Shown in pieces: positions 14,061-23,568 of a stretch of DNA of 64,000 nucleotides. The position numbers and the translations under genes are program-made. The DNA lies in contig NZ_VJYB01000001.1 of NCBI RefSeq assembly GCF_030400225.1, positions 310,001 to 374,000 on the forward strand, read 5' to 3'. The notes beneath the pieces were generated by a model that was not told where the DNA came from, did not search any database, and was given only the letters and a program-made list of their open reading frames with translations. Each line of letters starts with the position of its first letter. Positions within the stretch are counted from its first letter, which is position 1. The DNA is from Lactobacillus sp. UCMA15818 (GTDB lineage: Bacteria; Bacillota; Bacilli; Lactobacillales; Lactobacillaceae).

Positions 14061-14145
14061 AACAAGCGCTTTTTAATACACAAGAAATGATACCACCATT
14101 TAAGAAAAATTACAAAACGTTTTTAAAGACTTGGAGAGCGCTTTC
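14061..14145 (-). promoter_or_regulatory. atp operon promoter with flanking cre-like sites
   Basis: On the minus strand a promoter has -35 TTGTAA (14110-14115), 17-base spacer and -10 TATCAT (14087-14092). Three cre-like palindromes surround it: GAAAGCGCTCTCC at 14133-14145 upstream, a weaker AAAAACGTTTTG overlapping the -35 region, and AAAAAGCGCTTGTT at 14061-14074 just after the likely transcription start. This suggests control by the catabolite protein CcpA; sites both above and below the promoter could give repression. The matches were judged by eye only. Confidence 0.6.
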
Positions 14146-14458
14146 TTATATGATATAATAATCTTTTATAATTAAATAATTATTATTATTATTATTTCAC
14201 TTGCTGCATCCATCCTTATTTGTGTACTGCTTGGCAAGTATGATTTGTGTACTTGGGTCTTTTAAAAGAAAAACATGTCATCCATACTGATACTGTCTAA
14301 AATAGGTTTCCTTGTGTACAATATAAATATATTTTTTTTTGCAAATAAATTAATGATCTTGTGATTTCTCTCATTCAACAAAAAAACATGATAAAATTCT
14401 GGTATAAGTTGGTAAAATTTGGATAATAATCCAAAAATAAATTACAATCAAAATATGC
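14146..14458. other. AT-rich spacer, no gene seen
   Basis: This stretch between the atp promoter and the repeat behind upp holds no open frame of note. It contains a short run of ATT units (about 14176-14196) and AT-rich low-complexity sequence. No RNA gene was recognised. Confidence 0.5.
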
Positions 14459-14546
14459 TCTCTCTTATGAATAATTCAAAGTTGAACAAAGAATCTTAAA
14501 TGATAAAATAAAAAAGTTGAATCAAAATGTAACTTTTGACCCAACC
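14459..14546 (+). repeat. Composite repeat, degenerate copy, serving as upp terminator
   Basis: The right end (14511-14546) is a stem-loop with the family core (TCAAAAGTTA / TAACTTTTGA), followed on the minus strand by a run of T, 50 bases after the upp stop. The left part (tcttatgaataattcaaag and on) is a worn version of the hairpin module seen in full at 35813-35983. The terminator half is intact and likely works for upp. Confidence 0.7.
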
Positions 14547-14595
14547 TCTCCATACTTCATTATTGTAAAATCATTTTTCTAATAAAATAATATAA

Positions 14596-15225
14596 TTACT
14601 TAGTACCAAATAAGCGGTCTCCTGCATCACCTAAACCGGGAACAATATAACCATTTTCATTTAGATGATCATCCAGTGCTGCCGCAAAAATATCAATATC
14701 GGGATGTGCAGCACGTAAAGCCTTGACTCCTTCAGGTGCGGCAACGAGACAAACAAATTTTATTGTGACCGCTCCGCGTTTCTTTAACGCATCAACAGCC
14801 ATAATCGCAGAACCTCCTGTTGCAAGCATTGGATCAACTACAAAAATCTCACGACTCTCCATATTTTCAGGCATCTTGACGAAATACTCAACTGGCTTCA
14901 ATGTTTCCTCGTCACGATACATTCCTACATGTCCAACTTTTGCCGCTGGAATCAACTCAAGAATTCCATCAACCATTCCTAACCCCGCACGTAAAATAGG
15001 TACAATCACAACTTTTTTGCCGGTAAGGCTCTTCTTCGTTGTAACAGTTATCGGTGTTTCGACCTGAACATCTTCAAGTGGCATGTCTCTTGATACCTCA
15101 TAGGCCATCAACTCAGCAATTTCATTAACAACCTCACGAAATTCGCGTGTTCCACAATTCTTATCACGAATAATTGTTAACTTATGTTGGATCAATGGAT
15201 GATCAAGTACTTCAAATTTTCCCAA
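14596..15225 (-). CDS. upp: Uracil phosphoribosyltransferase Upp
   Basis: Upp (209 aa) converts uracil and PRPP to UMP in pyrimidine salvage. The PRPP-binding motif [10 protein letters not shown] is at about 131-140, and [20 protein letters not shown] lies near the end. I chose TTG 15225, 8 bases after AAGGAG, giving [16 protein letters not shown], which is the usual family start. The in-frame GTG at 15234 overlaps the ribosome site. It stands alone ahead of the atp operon. Confidence 0.96.
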   Translation of the reverse strand: MGKFEVLDHPLIQHKLTIIRDKNCGTREFREVVNEIAELMAYEVSRDMPLEDVQVETPITVTTKKSLTGKKVVIVPILRAGLGMVDGILELIPAAKVGHVGMYRDEETLKPVEYFVKMPENMESREIFVVDPMLATGGSAIMAVDALKKRGAVTIKFVCLVAAPEGVKALRAAHPDIDIFAAALDDHLNENGYIVPGLGDAGDRLFGTK

Positions 15226-15299
15226 TCTAGACACTCCTTCTTTATTCTTAACTATTTTAGCGGAAAAAAAGTAATTTGGCTAGCTTATTTCATCTTAAA

Positions 15300-16313
15300 T
15301 TAATTTACAAAAAATTGATCTCCTGCAGCTTTTTTCAAGCGATTCATATAGGCAATTCCTAAGCCCTCTTCTGCGAAACCTGCAACTAGAATCTTTTTTA
15401 TATCTTCATGGTCATCAAAATACCTTAACCCTGCAAAAAGATTATGACTTGCCTGCTCAATATCAGCTCCTAAATCAAAAAAATCACAATTTTCTGGAAG
15501 GTTTTGTTTCTGCACCTGTGAAGCCATTACACCAATTCGATCAGATTGTTCTTTGGCCCATGTTATTGCAGCCTTCCACTTATCTTCCTCAACTATTAGT
15601 ACTTGTGCGTCAGGAGCATAATGCTTGTATTTCATTCCTGGAGCTTTGGGAGTTTCATCTGCACCAATCTTATGTTGATCTGTACCCAATTGTTTCTGCA
15701 AAACATCTTCTATTTCTTCAACTGTAACTGCACCTGGACGCAAGATAAGCGGTTTTTCAGTCGACATATCAATAATTGTTGACTCAACTCCAACTTGAGT
15801 TGGCCCATCATCAACAATTCCCGCAATTCTTCCTTCAAGATCATGATAAACATGTGCTGCAGTAGTGGGACTCGGCTTCCCAGATGAATTAGCTGATGGT
15901 CCCACAATTGGAACTCGCGCAAATTCTATTAATTTTCTAGTAACCTCACTTTGAGGCATTCTAAAAGCAGCGGTCTTTAGTCCACCAGTAACTGCTTTTG
16001 AAAGAGAATTGGGTTTAATATTAAATACTAATGTCAATGAACCAGGCCAAAAATTTTTAATTAACTTCCTAGCATCATCGCTAATATCTCTTGCAAACTT
16101 TTCCATCATCTCAATTGAGGAGACCGTAACTATTAATGGATTATCAGATGGCCGCCCTTTCGCTAAGTAAACTCGTTTAACTGCCAATTCATTCGTAGCA
16201 TCTGCTCCAAGACCATAAACCGTTTCGGTAGGAAATGCAATCAGTTCGCCTTTACTTAATTCATCTGCAGCTTGTTTTACTTCAGTTGGCTTATAGATTT
16301 TTGTAATCAGCAT
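15300..16313 (-). CDS. ywlC: L-threonylcarbamoyladenylate synthase (Sua5/YwlC)
   Basis: Makes threonylcarbamoyl-AMP from Thr, bicarbonate and ATP, for the t6A modification of ANN-decoding tRNAs. The 337-aa protein has the full YrdC domain (FPTETVYGLGADA near 27-39, KGRPSDNPLI, GPSANSSGKPSPT) and the C-terminal Sua5 domain after about 220 (APGMKYKHYAP). It lies 15 bases after prmC in the prfA-prmC-ywlC order common in Firmicutes. Confidence 0.95.
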   Translation of the reverse strand: MLITKIYKPTEVKQAADELSKGELIAFPTETVYGLGADATNELAVKRVYLAKGRPSDNPLIVTVSSIEMMEKFARDISDDARKLIKNFWPGSLTLVFNIKPNSLSKAVTGGLKTAAFRMPQSEVTRKLIEFARVPIVGPSANSSGKPSPTTAAHVYHDLEGRIAGIVDDGPTQVGVESTIIDMSTEKPLILRPGAVTVEEIEDVLQKQLGTDQHKIGADETPKAPGMKYKHYAPDAQVLIVEEDKWKAAITWAKEQSDRIGVMASQVQKQNLPENCDFFDLGADIEQASHNLFAGLRYFDDHEDIKKILVAGFAEEGLGIAYMNRLKKAAGDQFFVN

Positions 16314-16328
16314 CTTTTCTTCTCCTTA

Positions 16329-17165
16329 TCATATCGTTACTTTTACCATTCGATCATTTCCATAAAAGTCCTGTCTAATTTCAACTCTGCCTACATTCTC
16401 GAATAATTTTGCGACTTGTTTTCCTTGCTTAAATCCAATTTCCAAATAAAGCTTTCCACCTGGTTTAAGGTAGTTCACAATTTCTTCGGCAAACTTACGA
16501 TAAAAAAACAAACCATTTTCTTGTGCAAATAATGCTTCTTTAGGTTCATACTTAAGCACCGATTTGTCCATCAAGTTCACTTCAGTAGTTGCAATATATG
16601 GTGGATTAGAGACTATCAAATCGTATTTATCGTCTAAAACAGACAATAAATCCCCCGCTGCAAACCTAACATCTGCTCCCAAATTAATTGCATTTATCCG
16701 TGCAACCGCTAAAGTTTTCTCCGAAATATCTGACAAAGTCACGTCCCAATTAGGGCGTTCAAGCTGCAAAGATATCCCAATTGCACCTGTCCCGGTACCA
16801 ATATCAGCTATTTTCTTTGCTGCATCAGCTAACGGGTTATCTAATATTATCCATTCAACCAGTTCTTCTGTTTCAGGACGGGGTATCAATGTGTCTTCCG
16901 TCACCTGAAAGGCATGTCCAAAAAACTGCGTATGTCCTAGAATATATTGCACCGGGCAATCCGCTTGATACATTTTTACTGATTTTTTAAATTGCTCAAA
17001 CTCAGTACCAGTTAGATTTGTCCGCAAATTCTCCAACAATTGTACCTCATTCCATCCCCTAATATCCATTAGAAGTAGTCCAATTGCATTCTTTTTCTCT
17101 TCATCATCTTTATTTATAAAAGAAAAAGCCCATTTCTGGGCCTCAAAAAAACTCATGCTAATCAT
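16329..17165 (-). CDS. prmC: Peptide chain release factor N5-glutamine methyltransferase PrmC
   Basis: PrmC (278 aa) methylates the Gln of the GGQ motif of release factors. Seen: substrate-binding [16 protein letters not shown] motif [15 protein letters not shown] near 118-132, and catalytic SNPPYI. Its ATG overlaps the prfA stop (ATGA), with GGAGAG 9 bases upstream, so the methyltransferase and its substrate are coupled. Confidence 0.96.
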   Translation of the reverse strand: MISMSFFEAQKWAFSFINKDDEEKKNAIGLLLMDIRGWNEVQLLENLRTNLTGTEFEQFKKSVKMYQADCPVQYILGHTQFFGHAFQVTEDTLIPRPETEELVEWIILDNPLADAAKKIADIGTGTGAIGISLQLERPNWDVTLSDISEKTLAVARINAINLGADVRFAAGDLLSVLDDKYDLIVSNPPYIATTEVNLMDKSVLKYEPKEALFAQENGLFFYRKFAEEIVNYLKPGGKLYLEIGFKQGKQVAKLFENVGRVEIRQDFYGNDRMVKVTI

Positions 17166-18241
17166 TTTTGCAGACTCTCCAATGCTTTGGTCTGATCAAA
17201 TAAAATCAATGCATCAATCACATCTTCCAACTCGCCATTCATAATACGATCTAGCTTATTAAGTGTTAAACCAATGCGGTGATCTGTGACACGATTTTGT
17301 GGGTAGTTGTAAGTCCTGATTCGTTCGGAACGATCTCCTGTTCCCACGGCTGACTTACGATTTTGATCATATTCGCTTTGCTCTTTTGAAGAATAATAAT
17401 CATATACACGTGCTTTCAAGATTTTCATTGCTTTTTCACGGTTTTGTTGTTGTGAACGCTGGTCCTGCATTGCCACAACAATTCCAGTGGGCAAATGTGT
17501 CATTCGAACGGCTGAAGATGTCTTATTGATATGTTGTCCGCCAGCACCGGAAGAACGATAAACATCTACACGGATATCCTTTGGATCCAAATCAATCTCA
17601 ACATCCTCTTCTTCAGGCATAACTACCACAGTTGCTGTTGAAGTATGCACCCGGCCTGCGGATTCTGTCACAGGAACTCGTTGAACACGATGGGCCCCAT
17701 TCTCGTATTTTAGTTTTGAATAGACACTGTCACCATTAATCAGCAATGCGATTTCCTTAAATCCCCCAACTTCTGTGACATTCTTATCCAAGACTTCAAT
17801 TGTCCAGCCTTCTTTTTCAACAAATTTAGAATACATTCCAAATAAGTCAGCTGCAAAAAGACTAGCTTCATCTCCGCCAGCAGCACCACGAATTTCCATA
17901 ATAATATTTTTTTCATCATTGGGGTCCTTAGGTAATAATAGGACCTTAATCTCAGCTTCTAATGCCTCTTTATCAGCCTTTGCTGCCGCTAATTCTTCTT
18001 TAACCATTGAAGCCATCTCGTCATCGAGTTTCTCACCTAACATCTCTTCATCATCTTTGATAGTTTGAACAGCTTCTTTGTACTGAGCATACTTCTCAAC
18101 AGTCTCTCTTAAATCAGCCATTTCCCTTGAAAGACTCGTAAACTTTCTAGTATCACTGATAATATCCGGATCAGATAGTAATTCGCCCAACTCTTCATAG
18201 CGATCCTCAAGCGATTGCAAGCGATCAAATAAATCATTCAT
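17162..18241 (-). CDS. prfA: Peptide chain release factor 1
   Basis: RF1 (359 aa) ends translation at UAA and UAG. The GGQ loop is at 234-236 ([14 protein letters not shown]) and the stop-codon domain around 185-205 ([18 protein letters not shown]). Starts at ATG. It precedes prmC with a 4-base overlap and follows tdk by 45 bases. Confidence 0.97.
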   Translation of the reverse strand: MNDLFDRLQSLEDRYEELGELLSDPDIISDTRKFTSLSREMADLRETVEKYAQYKEAVQTIKDDEEMLGEKLDDEMASMVKEELAAAKADKEALEAEIKVLLLPKDPNDEKNIIMEIRGAAGGDEASLFAADLFGMYSKFVEKEGWTIEVLDKNVTEVGGFKEIALLINGDSVYSKLKYENGAHRVQRVPVTESAGRVHTSTATVVVMPEEEDVEIDLDPKDIRVDVYRSSGAGGQHINKTSSAVRMTHLPTGIVVAMQDQRSQQQNREKAMKILKARVYDYYSSKEQSEYDQNRKSAVGTGDRSERIRTYNYPQNRVTDHRIGLTLNKLDRIMNGELEDVIDALILFDQTKALESLQK

Positions 18242-18286
18242 TTAAAAACATTCCTCCATCTTTTCTTCTATAATATTTATAATTTA

Positions 18287-18859
18287 TTAATTCAAAGGCG
18301 GCCTTAAATAATGCTTACGACATACAGGATAATATGCTTCATTTCCGCCAATCAAGATTTGCTCACCATTATATACTGGATGTCCATCGTGAACTCTAAG
18401 ATTCATAATTGCTTTCTTAGCACAAAACCAGCAAATTGTCTTCATCTCTTCGATCTTATCAGCATATAATAACAAGTATTTCGAGCCTTCAAATAATTCA
18501 TTACGAAAATCATTTTTCAATCCAAAAGCCATAACTGGAATATTTATCTCATCAACAATCCTAGCAAGTTCCTTGATATGGTGCTGCCTCAAAAACTGTG
18601 CCTCATCAATTAACACACATGCTATTTTCTTGTCTATCCTAGTAATTAACTCATAAACATCTGTATCTTCGTAAATTGGAGTAGCTCTTCTTTTTAACCC
18701 AATCCGGCTTGTGATAAATCCAATTTCATCCCGATCATCAACAGCACTAGTCATAATTATGACTGCCTTATTTTGTTCCTCATAATTATGTGCAACTTTC
18801 AATATTTCAATACTCTTTCCACTATTCATTGCACCATAACGGAAAAACAACTGTGCCAT
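18287..18859 (-). CDS. tdk: Thymidine kinase
   Basis: Phosphorylates thymidine for nucleotide salvage; type II kinase of about 190 aa. P-loop GAMNSGKS lies near 9-16, the Walker B-like VLIDEAQFL near 83-91, and a zinc ribbon has CWFC and VCRKH. ATG 18859 gives the family start [16 protein letters not shown]. Upstream in-frame codons have no homology. The tdk-prfA-prmC-ywlC order is well known in Bacilli. Confidence 0.95.
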   Translation of the reverse strand: MAQLFFRYGAMNSGKSIEILKVAHNYEEQNKAVIIMTSAVDDRDEIGFITSRIGLKRRATPIYEDTDVYELITRIDKKIACVLIDEAQFLRQHHIKELARIVDEINIPVMAFGLKNDFRNELFEGSKYLLLYADKIEEMKTICWFCAKKAIMNLRVHDGHPVYNGEQILIGGNEAYYPVCRKHYLRPPLN

Positions 18860-19163
18860 GACTATCAACTCCAAATTTTTACTTTCCTAATTAAGTATAT
18901 ATGATTTTCTTATAGATTTCACTATTCATATGACAGATGTTTCAGTATTTCTATTAAGAATGGTTTTTTATCTGGCAGTACACTAACCTTTTCTCTAGAT
19001 TTTGTGCTATTATTCTCTTTGTGATTACAAAAGACAATATGACATGAGTTTGAAAGTTTTGATTATCAGTTCAAATTATGAGTATCGTGTTTTTTACTAG
19101 AAGTAATTTTAATTTGGACTAATTAATTAACTCTTTGAACACATTTATAAGTAATTAACACGG
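18860..19163. other. Intergenic region with a worn repeat half
   Basis: Divergent spacer between tdk and murT. About 19066-19125 resembles the central hairpin part of the composite repeat (aaattatgagtatcg ... gaagtaattt), with many changes. It looks like an old copy next to the better-kept one at 19164-19320. No gene seen. Confidence 0.4.
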
Positions 19164-19320
19164 GGAGTGTGCCATAAGTCGGGAAAATTTGAGTATTAAC
19201 TCGAAATTACGAACATAGCGAGTACTTTGCTATGAGTAATTCAAAGTTAGACGGAGAATTTTGACTTATGAAACACGTTTATACGGAATAAATAGAGAAA
19301 CTGAATCAAAATTTAGCTTT
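19164..19320 (+). repeat. Composite repeat copy upstream of murT, terminator arm lost
   Basis: Near-identical to the long copy at 35813-35983 over the hairpin module (GTGTGCCATAAGTC left arm, GACTTATGAAACAC right arm) and the linker cgtttatacggaataaat. It breaks off inside the terminator stem (aatcaaaatttagcttt). The second arm is replaced by the murT ribosome site ggaaacggagg. The murT leader is thus built on the repeat. Confidence 0.85.
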
Positions 19321-19338
19321 GGAAACGGAGGAAATACA

Positions 19339-20688
19339 ATGTCACTCAAAAGTTCAATGGCAATTACTGCAGGGCGCACATCCTATTGGTTTTTGCATAA
19401 CTTTTTACATGGTGGTACCGCATTACCAGGGAAAATAACGCTGGCAATTGATTCAGATGTACTGCAAGATCTCGCAAAAAATTACGAGACAGTTATTATA
19501 ACTGGAACAAACGGGAAAACTTTGACAACCGCGCTCACAGTTAAAGCACTAAAAGTAAAATATCCGCAAGTATTAACTAATCCAAGTGGCTCTAATATGA
19601 AACAAGGAATAGTTACTGCCTTCTTAACTTCACAAAAAACTAGATCCGGCAAAAACTTGGCTGTACTTGAAACAGATGAAGCTAATGTAGAGCTTGTAAC
19701 GAAATATGTTAAACCAAAAGTTTTTGTTTTAACCAATATTTTTCGTGATCAAATGGACCGTTATGGTGAAATTTATACAACTTATGCCAAAATTCTTGCA
19801 GGAATCAAATTAGAACCCTCTGCGACGATTATTGCAAATGGAGACGCACCGATTTTCAACAGCATAACGCTTCCTAATCCGGTTATCTACTACGGAATTG
19901 ACGCGCAAGAAGATAAGGAACAACAAGCATTGCCGAATACCGATGGCTTATTGTGTCCAAGATGTCAGCACATCTTGCATTATAAACAGATTTCATATGC
20001 AAATTTGGGTAAATACTACTGTTCAAATTGCGATTTTAAACGACCAGAACTGGAGTTTTCAGTGTCTAAAATTACCCAACAAACCCCTCAAAGTTCTGAA
20101 TTTGTTGTCAACGATACCGCAATCAATCTGCATATCGGTGGAGCCTATAATATCTATAATGCTTTAGCCGCGTATAGCATTGCCCGTTTTTTTGAAATTG
20201 ACAGTCCCTTGATTGCAGCTGCATTAAATGATAATGATGAAAAGATTTTTGGCCGACAAGAAGTTATTAACGTTGATGATAAAAAAATAACCTTGATATT
20301 AGTGAAGAATCCTGTCGGCTTAGATCAGGTACTTGAAATGATTAAAACTGATTCAAATCCTTTCTCACTTGCTGTCTTGCTAAATGCAAATTATGCCGAT
20401 GGTATTGATACAAGTTGGATTTGGGATGGCCGTTTTGAGAATCTCCCTTTCAACAATATTCCAAGGGTACTTGCTGGTGGGGAACGTTATCGCGATATCG
20501 CATTTCGTTTAAAAGTAGCTGGTGTTTCAGATAAGCAATTTATGGAACGTGAAAATCTGAACGAAGTTTTAGAGGTACTCAAAAAAATGCCTACCAATAA
20601 AATTTATGTTTTAGCAACCTATACAGCTGTGCTTCAATTACGTAAGTTACTAGCTAGCCAGTCCTATATCAAGGAGGGAATGGAATAA
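19339..20688 (+). CDS. murT: Lipid II isoglutaminyl synthase subunit MurT
   Basis: MurT (449 aa) is the Mur-ligase-like, ATP-using half of the MurT-GatD complex that amidates D-Glu of lipid II to D-isoGln. Seen: ATP loop TGTNGKT at 55-61, a family-specific Cys4 zinc ribbon (C206, C209, C228, C231) and the C-terminal DUF1727 domain. I chose ATG 19339 (after GGAGGAAATAC). An upstream start at 19261 would lie in the repeat and add an unrelated stretch. Confidence 0.95.
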   Translation: MSLKSSMAITAGRTSYWFLHNFLHGGTALPGKITLAIDSDVLQDLAKNYETVIITGTNGKTLTTALTVKALKVKYPQVLTNPSGSNMKQGIVTAFLTSQKTRSGKNLAVLETDEANVELVTKYVKPKVFVLTNIFRDQMDRYGEIYTTYAKILAGIKLEPSATIIANGDAPIFNSITLPNPVIYYGIDAQEDKEQQALPNTDGLLCPRCQHILHYKQISYANLGKYYCSNCDFKRPELEFSVSKITQQTPQSSEFVVNDTAINLHIGGAYNIYNALAAYSIARFFEIDSPLIAAALNDNDEKIFGRQEVINVDDKKITLILVKNPVGLDQVLEMIKTDSNPFSLAVLLNANYADGIDTSWIWDGRFENLPFNNIPRVLAGGERYRDIAFRLKVAGVSDKQFMERENLNEVLEVLKKMPTNKIYVLATYTAVLQLRKLLASQSYIKEGME

Positions 20689-21392
20689 TGAGTTTTAAGC
20701 TGAACGTTGCTCATCTCTACGGTGATCTCCTAAATACCTACGGCGACATTGGGAATATTCTCGTACTCGAATATTATGCCAAACAAATGAATGTTGAATT
20801 AACTTCTGAAATCGTCAGTTTAGACCAACAGTTTGAAGAATCTAAATTCGACTTTGCTTTTTTTGGTGGTGGACAAGACTACGAACAAGTCATCGTTTCA
20901 AAGGACATTCAAAATAAAAAGAAAAGCCTGACTTCCTTTATTGAAGATAATGGCCCAGTGCTTGCAATCTGTGGCGGCTATCAACTTCTTGGTGAGTACT
21001 ATATCTCAGCCAAGGGTGAAAAAATAGCAGGAATTAATGCTCTTCCTCACTATACAAAAAGCCAAGACAATAACCGGTTTATCGGCGATATTACCATTAA
21101 AAACTCCGAGACTGGTCAAGAATATCATGGATTTGAAAATCATAACGGGATGACTTTCTTAGGCGAGGGCGAACGACCGCTTGGCACAGTTATTAGTGGC
21201 CATGGTAATAATGGCGCAGATAAGTCAGAAGGAGCCATCTATAAGAATGTTTTTTGTTCCTATTTTCATGGCCCAATTCTTGCACGTAATGGTGAGTTGG
21301 CCAAGAGGCTCCTATTATTGGCACTACGGCGCAAATACCCTACTACTGACTTTACCCGACAGGAACAGTTGGAAATTAGACCAACATATTAA
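20688..21392 (+). CDS. gatD: Lipid II isoglutaminyl synthase glutaminase subunit GatD
   Basis: GatD (234 aa) is the class I glutamine amidotransferase that supplies ammonia to MurT. The nucleophile Cys95 is in LAICGGYQLLG and the catalytic His193 in SYFHGPILARN. Its ATG shares one base with the murT stop (TAATG), so the two subunits are co-translated. Confidence 0.95.
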   Translation: MSFKLNVAHLYGDLLNTYGDIGNILVLEYYAKQMNVELTSEIVSLDQQFEESKFDFAFFGGGQDYEQVIVSKDIQNKKKSLTSFIEDNGPVLAICGGYQLLGEYYISAKGEKIAGINALPHYTKSQDNNRFIGDITIKNSETGQEYHGFENHNGMTFLGEGERPLGTVISGHGNNGADKSEGAIYKNVFCSYFHGPILARNGELAKRLLLLALRRKYPTTDFTRQEQLEIRPTY

Positions 21393-21438
21393 TTAGTCTT
21401 TTTTTAATAGAACAGTCTGCTAGTGTGCGGGCAAAATA

Positions 21439-21520
21439 TATAGAGGAGCTATGTCAAAAATTAACGTTTGACATAGCTCCTCTATATTATTACGAATAAA
21501 CGTATTCCATAAGTTAAAAT
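21439..21520 (-). repeat. Composite repeat, short copy, bidirectional terminator
   Basis: A long stem (tatagaggagctatgtcaaa / tttgacatagctcctctata, 21439-21486) between convergent gatD and manA. It is followed by attacgaataaacgtattcc, the reverse complement of the repeat linker. The loop region gttaatttt fits the family. It should terminate gatD and probably manA. Confidence 0.75.
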
Positions 21521-21557
21521 TTAACAATCTAAGCGACATACTCTATTCAGATTCTTA

Positions 21558-22526
21558 CTATGCTTTTTCCCCAGGCTCAGAAATAATCAACGTTAGATTA
21601 CCTCTGAATTGCCATTGTTTCACAACAAATGGTAGGATAAAATGAACGCCTTTCTTGATTGAATACTCCTGATCTTCAATTATCAACTTACCATGACCAT
21701 CAAGTACGGAAAACAACGTATATGGTGCTTTTGTTCGTATCCCCGTACTTTGTCCACCTTCTAACTCCAGCTTGTAAACACTAAAAAAGTCTGTTTGGAC
21801 AAAAGTTGTAAGCGTCCCATCTCCTACTTTTGCAACCTTAGTCTCAAGTTTCGGATCCTCATGGGGAACATTCGTAACATCAATTGACTGTTGGATATGC
21901 AGCTCTCTTTTTTGTCCAGTCTTTTCATCAACACGATCAAAATCATAAACCCGATATGTTGTATCACTACTTTGTTGTGTTTCAAGAACCATAACACCCT
22001 TACCGATTGCATGAATAGTTCCACTTGGCACATACAAGAAATCGCCAGCCTTAACAGGAACATGTCTCAATAATTTATTCCATTGTTCATTCTCAATCAG
22101 CTCTGCTAACTCTGCACGTGACTTAGCATGATGCCCATAAATCATCTCAGAATCTTCATCAGCTGAGATTACATACCAACATTCTGTTTTTCCCAATTCA
22201 TGCTCATGCTTCAAAGCATATTTGTCATCAGGATGAACTTGTACTGAGAGTGCTGTGCGTGCATCTAGGATTTTGGTCAATAATGGAAAAACATCGCCCT
22301 TGGCATTGCCAAACACTTCACGATGCGAATCCCAGAGTTCATTCAATTTAACACCCTTAAACTCCCCATTACTAATAGTTGCAGGCCCGTGAAGATGAGC
22401 AGAAATTGCCCAACACTCTCCCGTATGTTCACTTGGAATCTTGTAACCAAACTCACTAGCTAGTTTGTTTCCACCCCATATTTTTTCTTGGAAAGCTGGT
22501 TCTAAAAAAAGCGGTTCTTTTGACAT
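21558..22526 (-). CDS. manA: Mannose-6-phosphate isomerase, class I
   Basis: A zinc enzyme (322 aa) that interconverts mannose-6-phosphate and fructose-6-phosphate. Seen: EPAFQEKIWGG at the start, zinc-site LSVQVHPDDKYA and GKTECWYV, then YVPSGTIHAIGKGVMVLETQQ. ATG 22526 follows GAGGGGA; a longer frame to 22577 has no homology. It follows the serine hydrolase gene after a small gap. Confidence 0.94.
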   Translation of the reverse strand: MSKEPLFLEPAFQEKIWGGNKLASEFGYKIPSEHTGECWAISAHLHGPATISNGEFKGVKLNELWDSHREVFGNAKGDVFPLLTKILDARTALSVQVHPDDKYALKHEHELGKTECWYVISADEDSEMIYGHHAKSRAELAELIENEQWNKLLRHVPVKAGDFLYVPSGTIHAIGKGVMVLETQQSSDTTYRVYDFDRVDEKTGQKRELHIQQSIDVTNVPHEDPKLETKVAKVGDGTLTTFVQTDFFSVYKLELEGGQSTGIRTKAPYTLFSVLDGHGKLIIEDQEYSIKKGVHFILPFVVKQWQFRGNLTLIISEPGEKA

Positions 22527-22560
22527 AGCTGTTCCCCTCTCAATTTTGGCTTCGCTTACA

Positions 22561-23568
22561 TTATATCTCTTTTTCACCTAAATATTCATCAATTATTTGG
22601 TCTCTGCGCAATAAAAATTCATCATTTGGCGTATGTGGATGCACCCTATTTGTCAGAACGATCAGTGCATCTTGCTGCTTTTTATCGATTAGAATAAATG
22701 TTCCCGTATATCCAGTATGATAGATACAAACCTCATTTGCCTGATTATCTCTTAAGTCCCAGCCATATGTTCTCCCTAAGTTGTGCGTTGGCGTCTGATC
22801 TTTAAACAATTCGTTCACTATATCCGTTTTAAAGAATGTACGGCTAGTGCTCTCGCTTAATAGCCATTTAGTAAACTTTGCTAAATCCTTGATTGTCATA
22901 AAAAGCCCTGCTGAACCACAGTGTTGCTGCAGAATATATGCCTTTGGATCATGAACAACACCTTGAATTAACCCACGCTTTTTTGTTATTTCTGTAGGCA
23001 CACATTCGTTTTTAAGCGGTATAAATGTGCTATTATTTAAATTTAACGGCTTTAACACCACTTCTGTGATTACCCTTTGAACTGGTCTCTTATAGAATTT
23101 TTCAATAATCAGACCTAAAAAGATCATTCCAATATCAGTATAAACAACTTCATTCTCAAAAGTTGGGCCAACATGCAGTGTATACAATGCTTTCAATAGT
23201 TCCTGTGCGCTTAATTCATTTCTATTCTTAATATATCCAGTAATGCCAGAAGTATGCGTCAGCAAATGGCGAATTGTTACTCGACCATCAAAAAAATTTG
23301 GGAGATATTTGATAACCTTATCATCAAATGCCAATCTTCCTTCATCAACTAATTTTAGAATTACAGTTGTGGTTCCTACAACCTTGGTAAGTGATGCCAC
23401 GTCGTATTTTAAGTCAGGGAGTAACTCCTGCAAACTAGGTTCTAGCTGTCGTTTTCCAAAAACTTCACTCTGCTCTTCTTCTTTATGAATCATGGTATAA
23501 GATACTCCAGGTACAATTCTATCTGAGACTAGTTTGTGTAATAAATCCGTTGTTTTTTCATTCATCAT
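22561..23568 (-). CDS. Beta-lactamase-fold serine hydrolase
   Basis: A 335-aa protein of the class C beta-lactamase/PBP4*-like family. Catalytic SxxK is SLTK at 59-62, the Tyr motif is probably YTD near 145, and HTGYTG is in the KTG position. No signal peptide is visible, so it may act in the cytosol as an esterase or peptidase; the substrate is unknown. The start overlaps the end of the upstream phosphatase gene (ATGATGA), suggesting a functional pair. Confidence 0.85.
   Translation of the reverse strand: MMNEKTTDLLHKLVSDRIVPGVSYTMIHKEEEQSEVFGKRQLEPSLQELLPDLKYDVASLTKVVGTTTVILKLVDEGRLAFDDKVIKYLPNFFDGRVTIRHLLTHTSGITGYIKNRNELSAQELLKALYTLHVGPTFENEVVYTDIGMIFLGLIIEKFYKRPVQRVITEVVLKPLNLNNSTFIPLKNECVPTEITKKRGLIQGVVHDPKAYILQQHCGSAGLFMTIKDLAKFTKWLLSESTSRTFFKTDIVNELFKDQTPTHNLGRTYGWDLRDNQANEVCIYHTGYTGTFILIDKKQQDALIVLTNRVHPHTPNDEFLLRRDQIIDEYLGEKEI

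Noticed and set aside
14176-14196. Run of ATT units as a possible regulatory tandem repeat
   Set aside because: Only about seven imperfect units in an AT-rich spacer, far from any start. Ordinary low complexity.
19261-19338. An upstream start extending murT by 26 codons
   Set aside because: The added part lies in the dispersed repeat and has no ribosome site; ATG 19339 has GGAGG and the family N-terminus.
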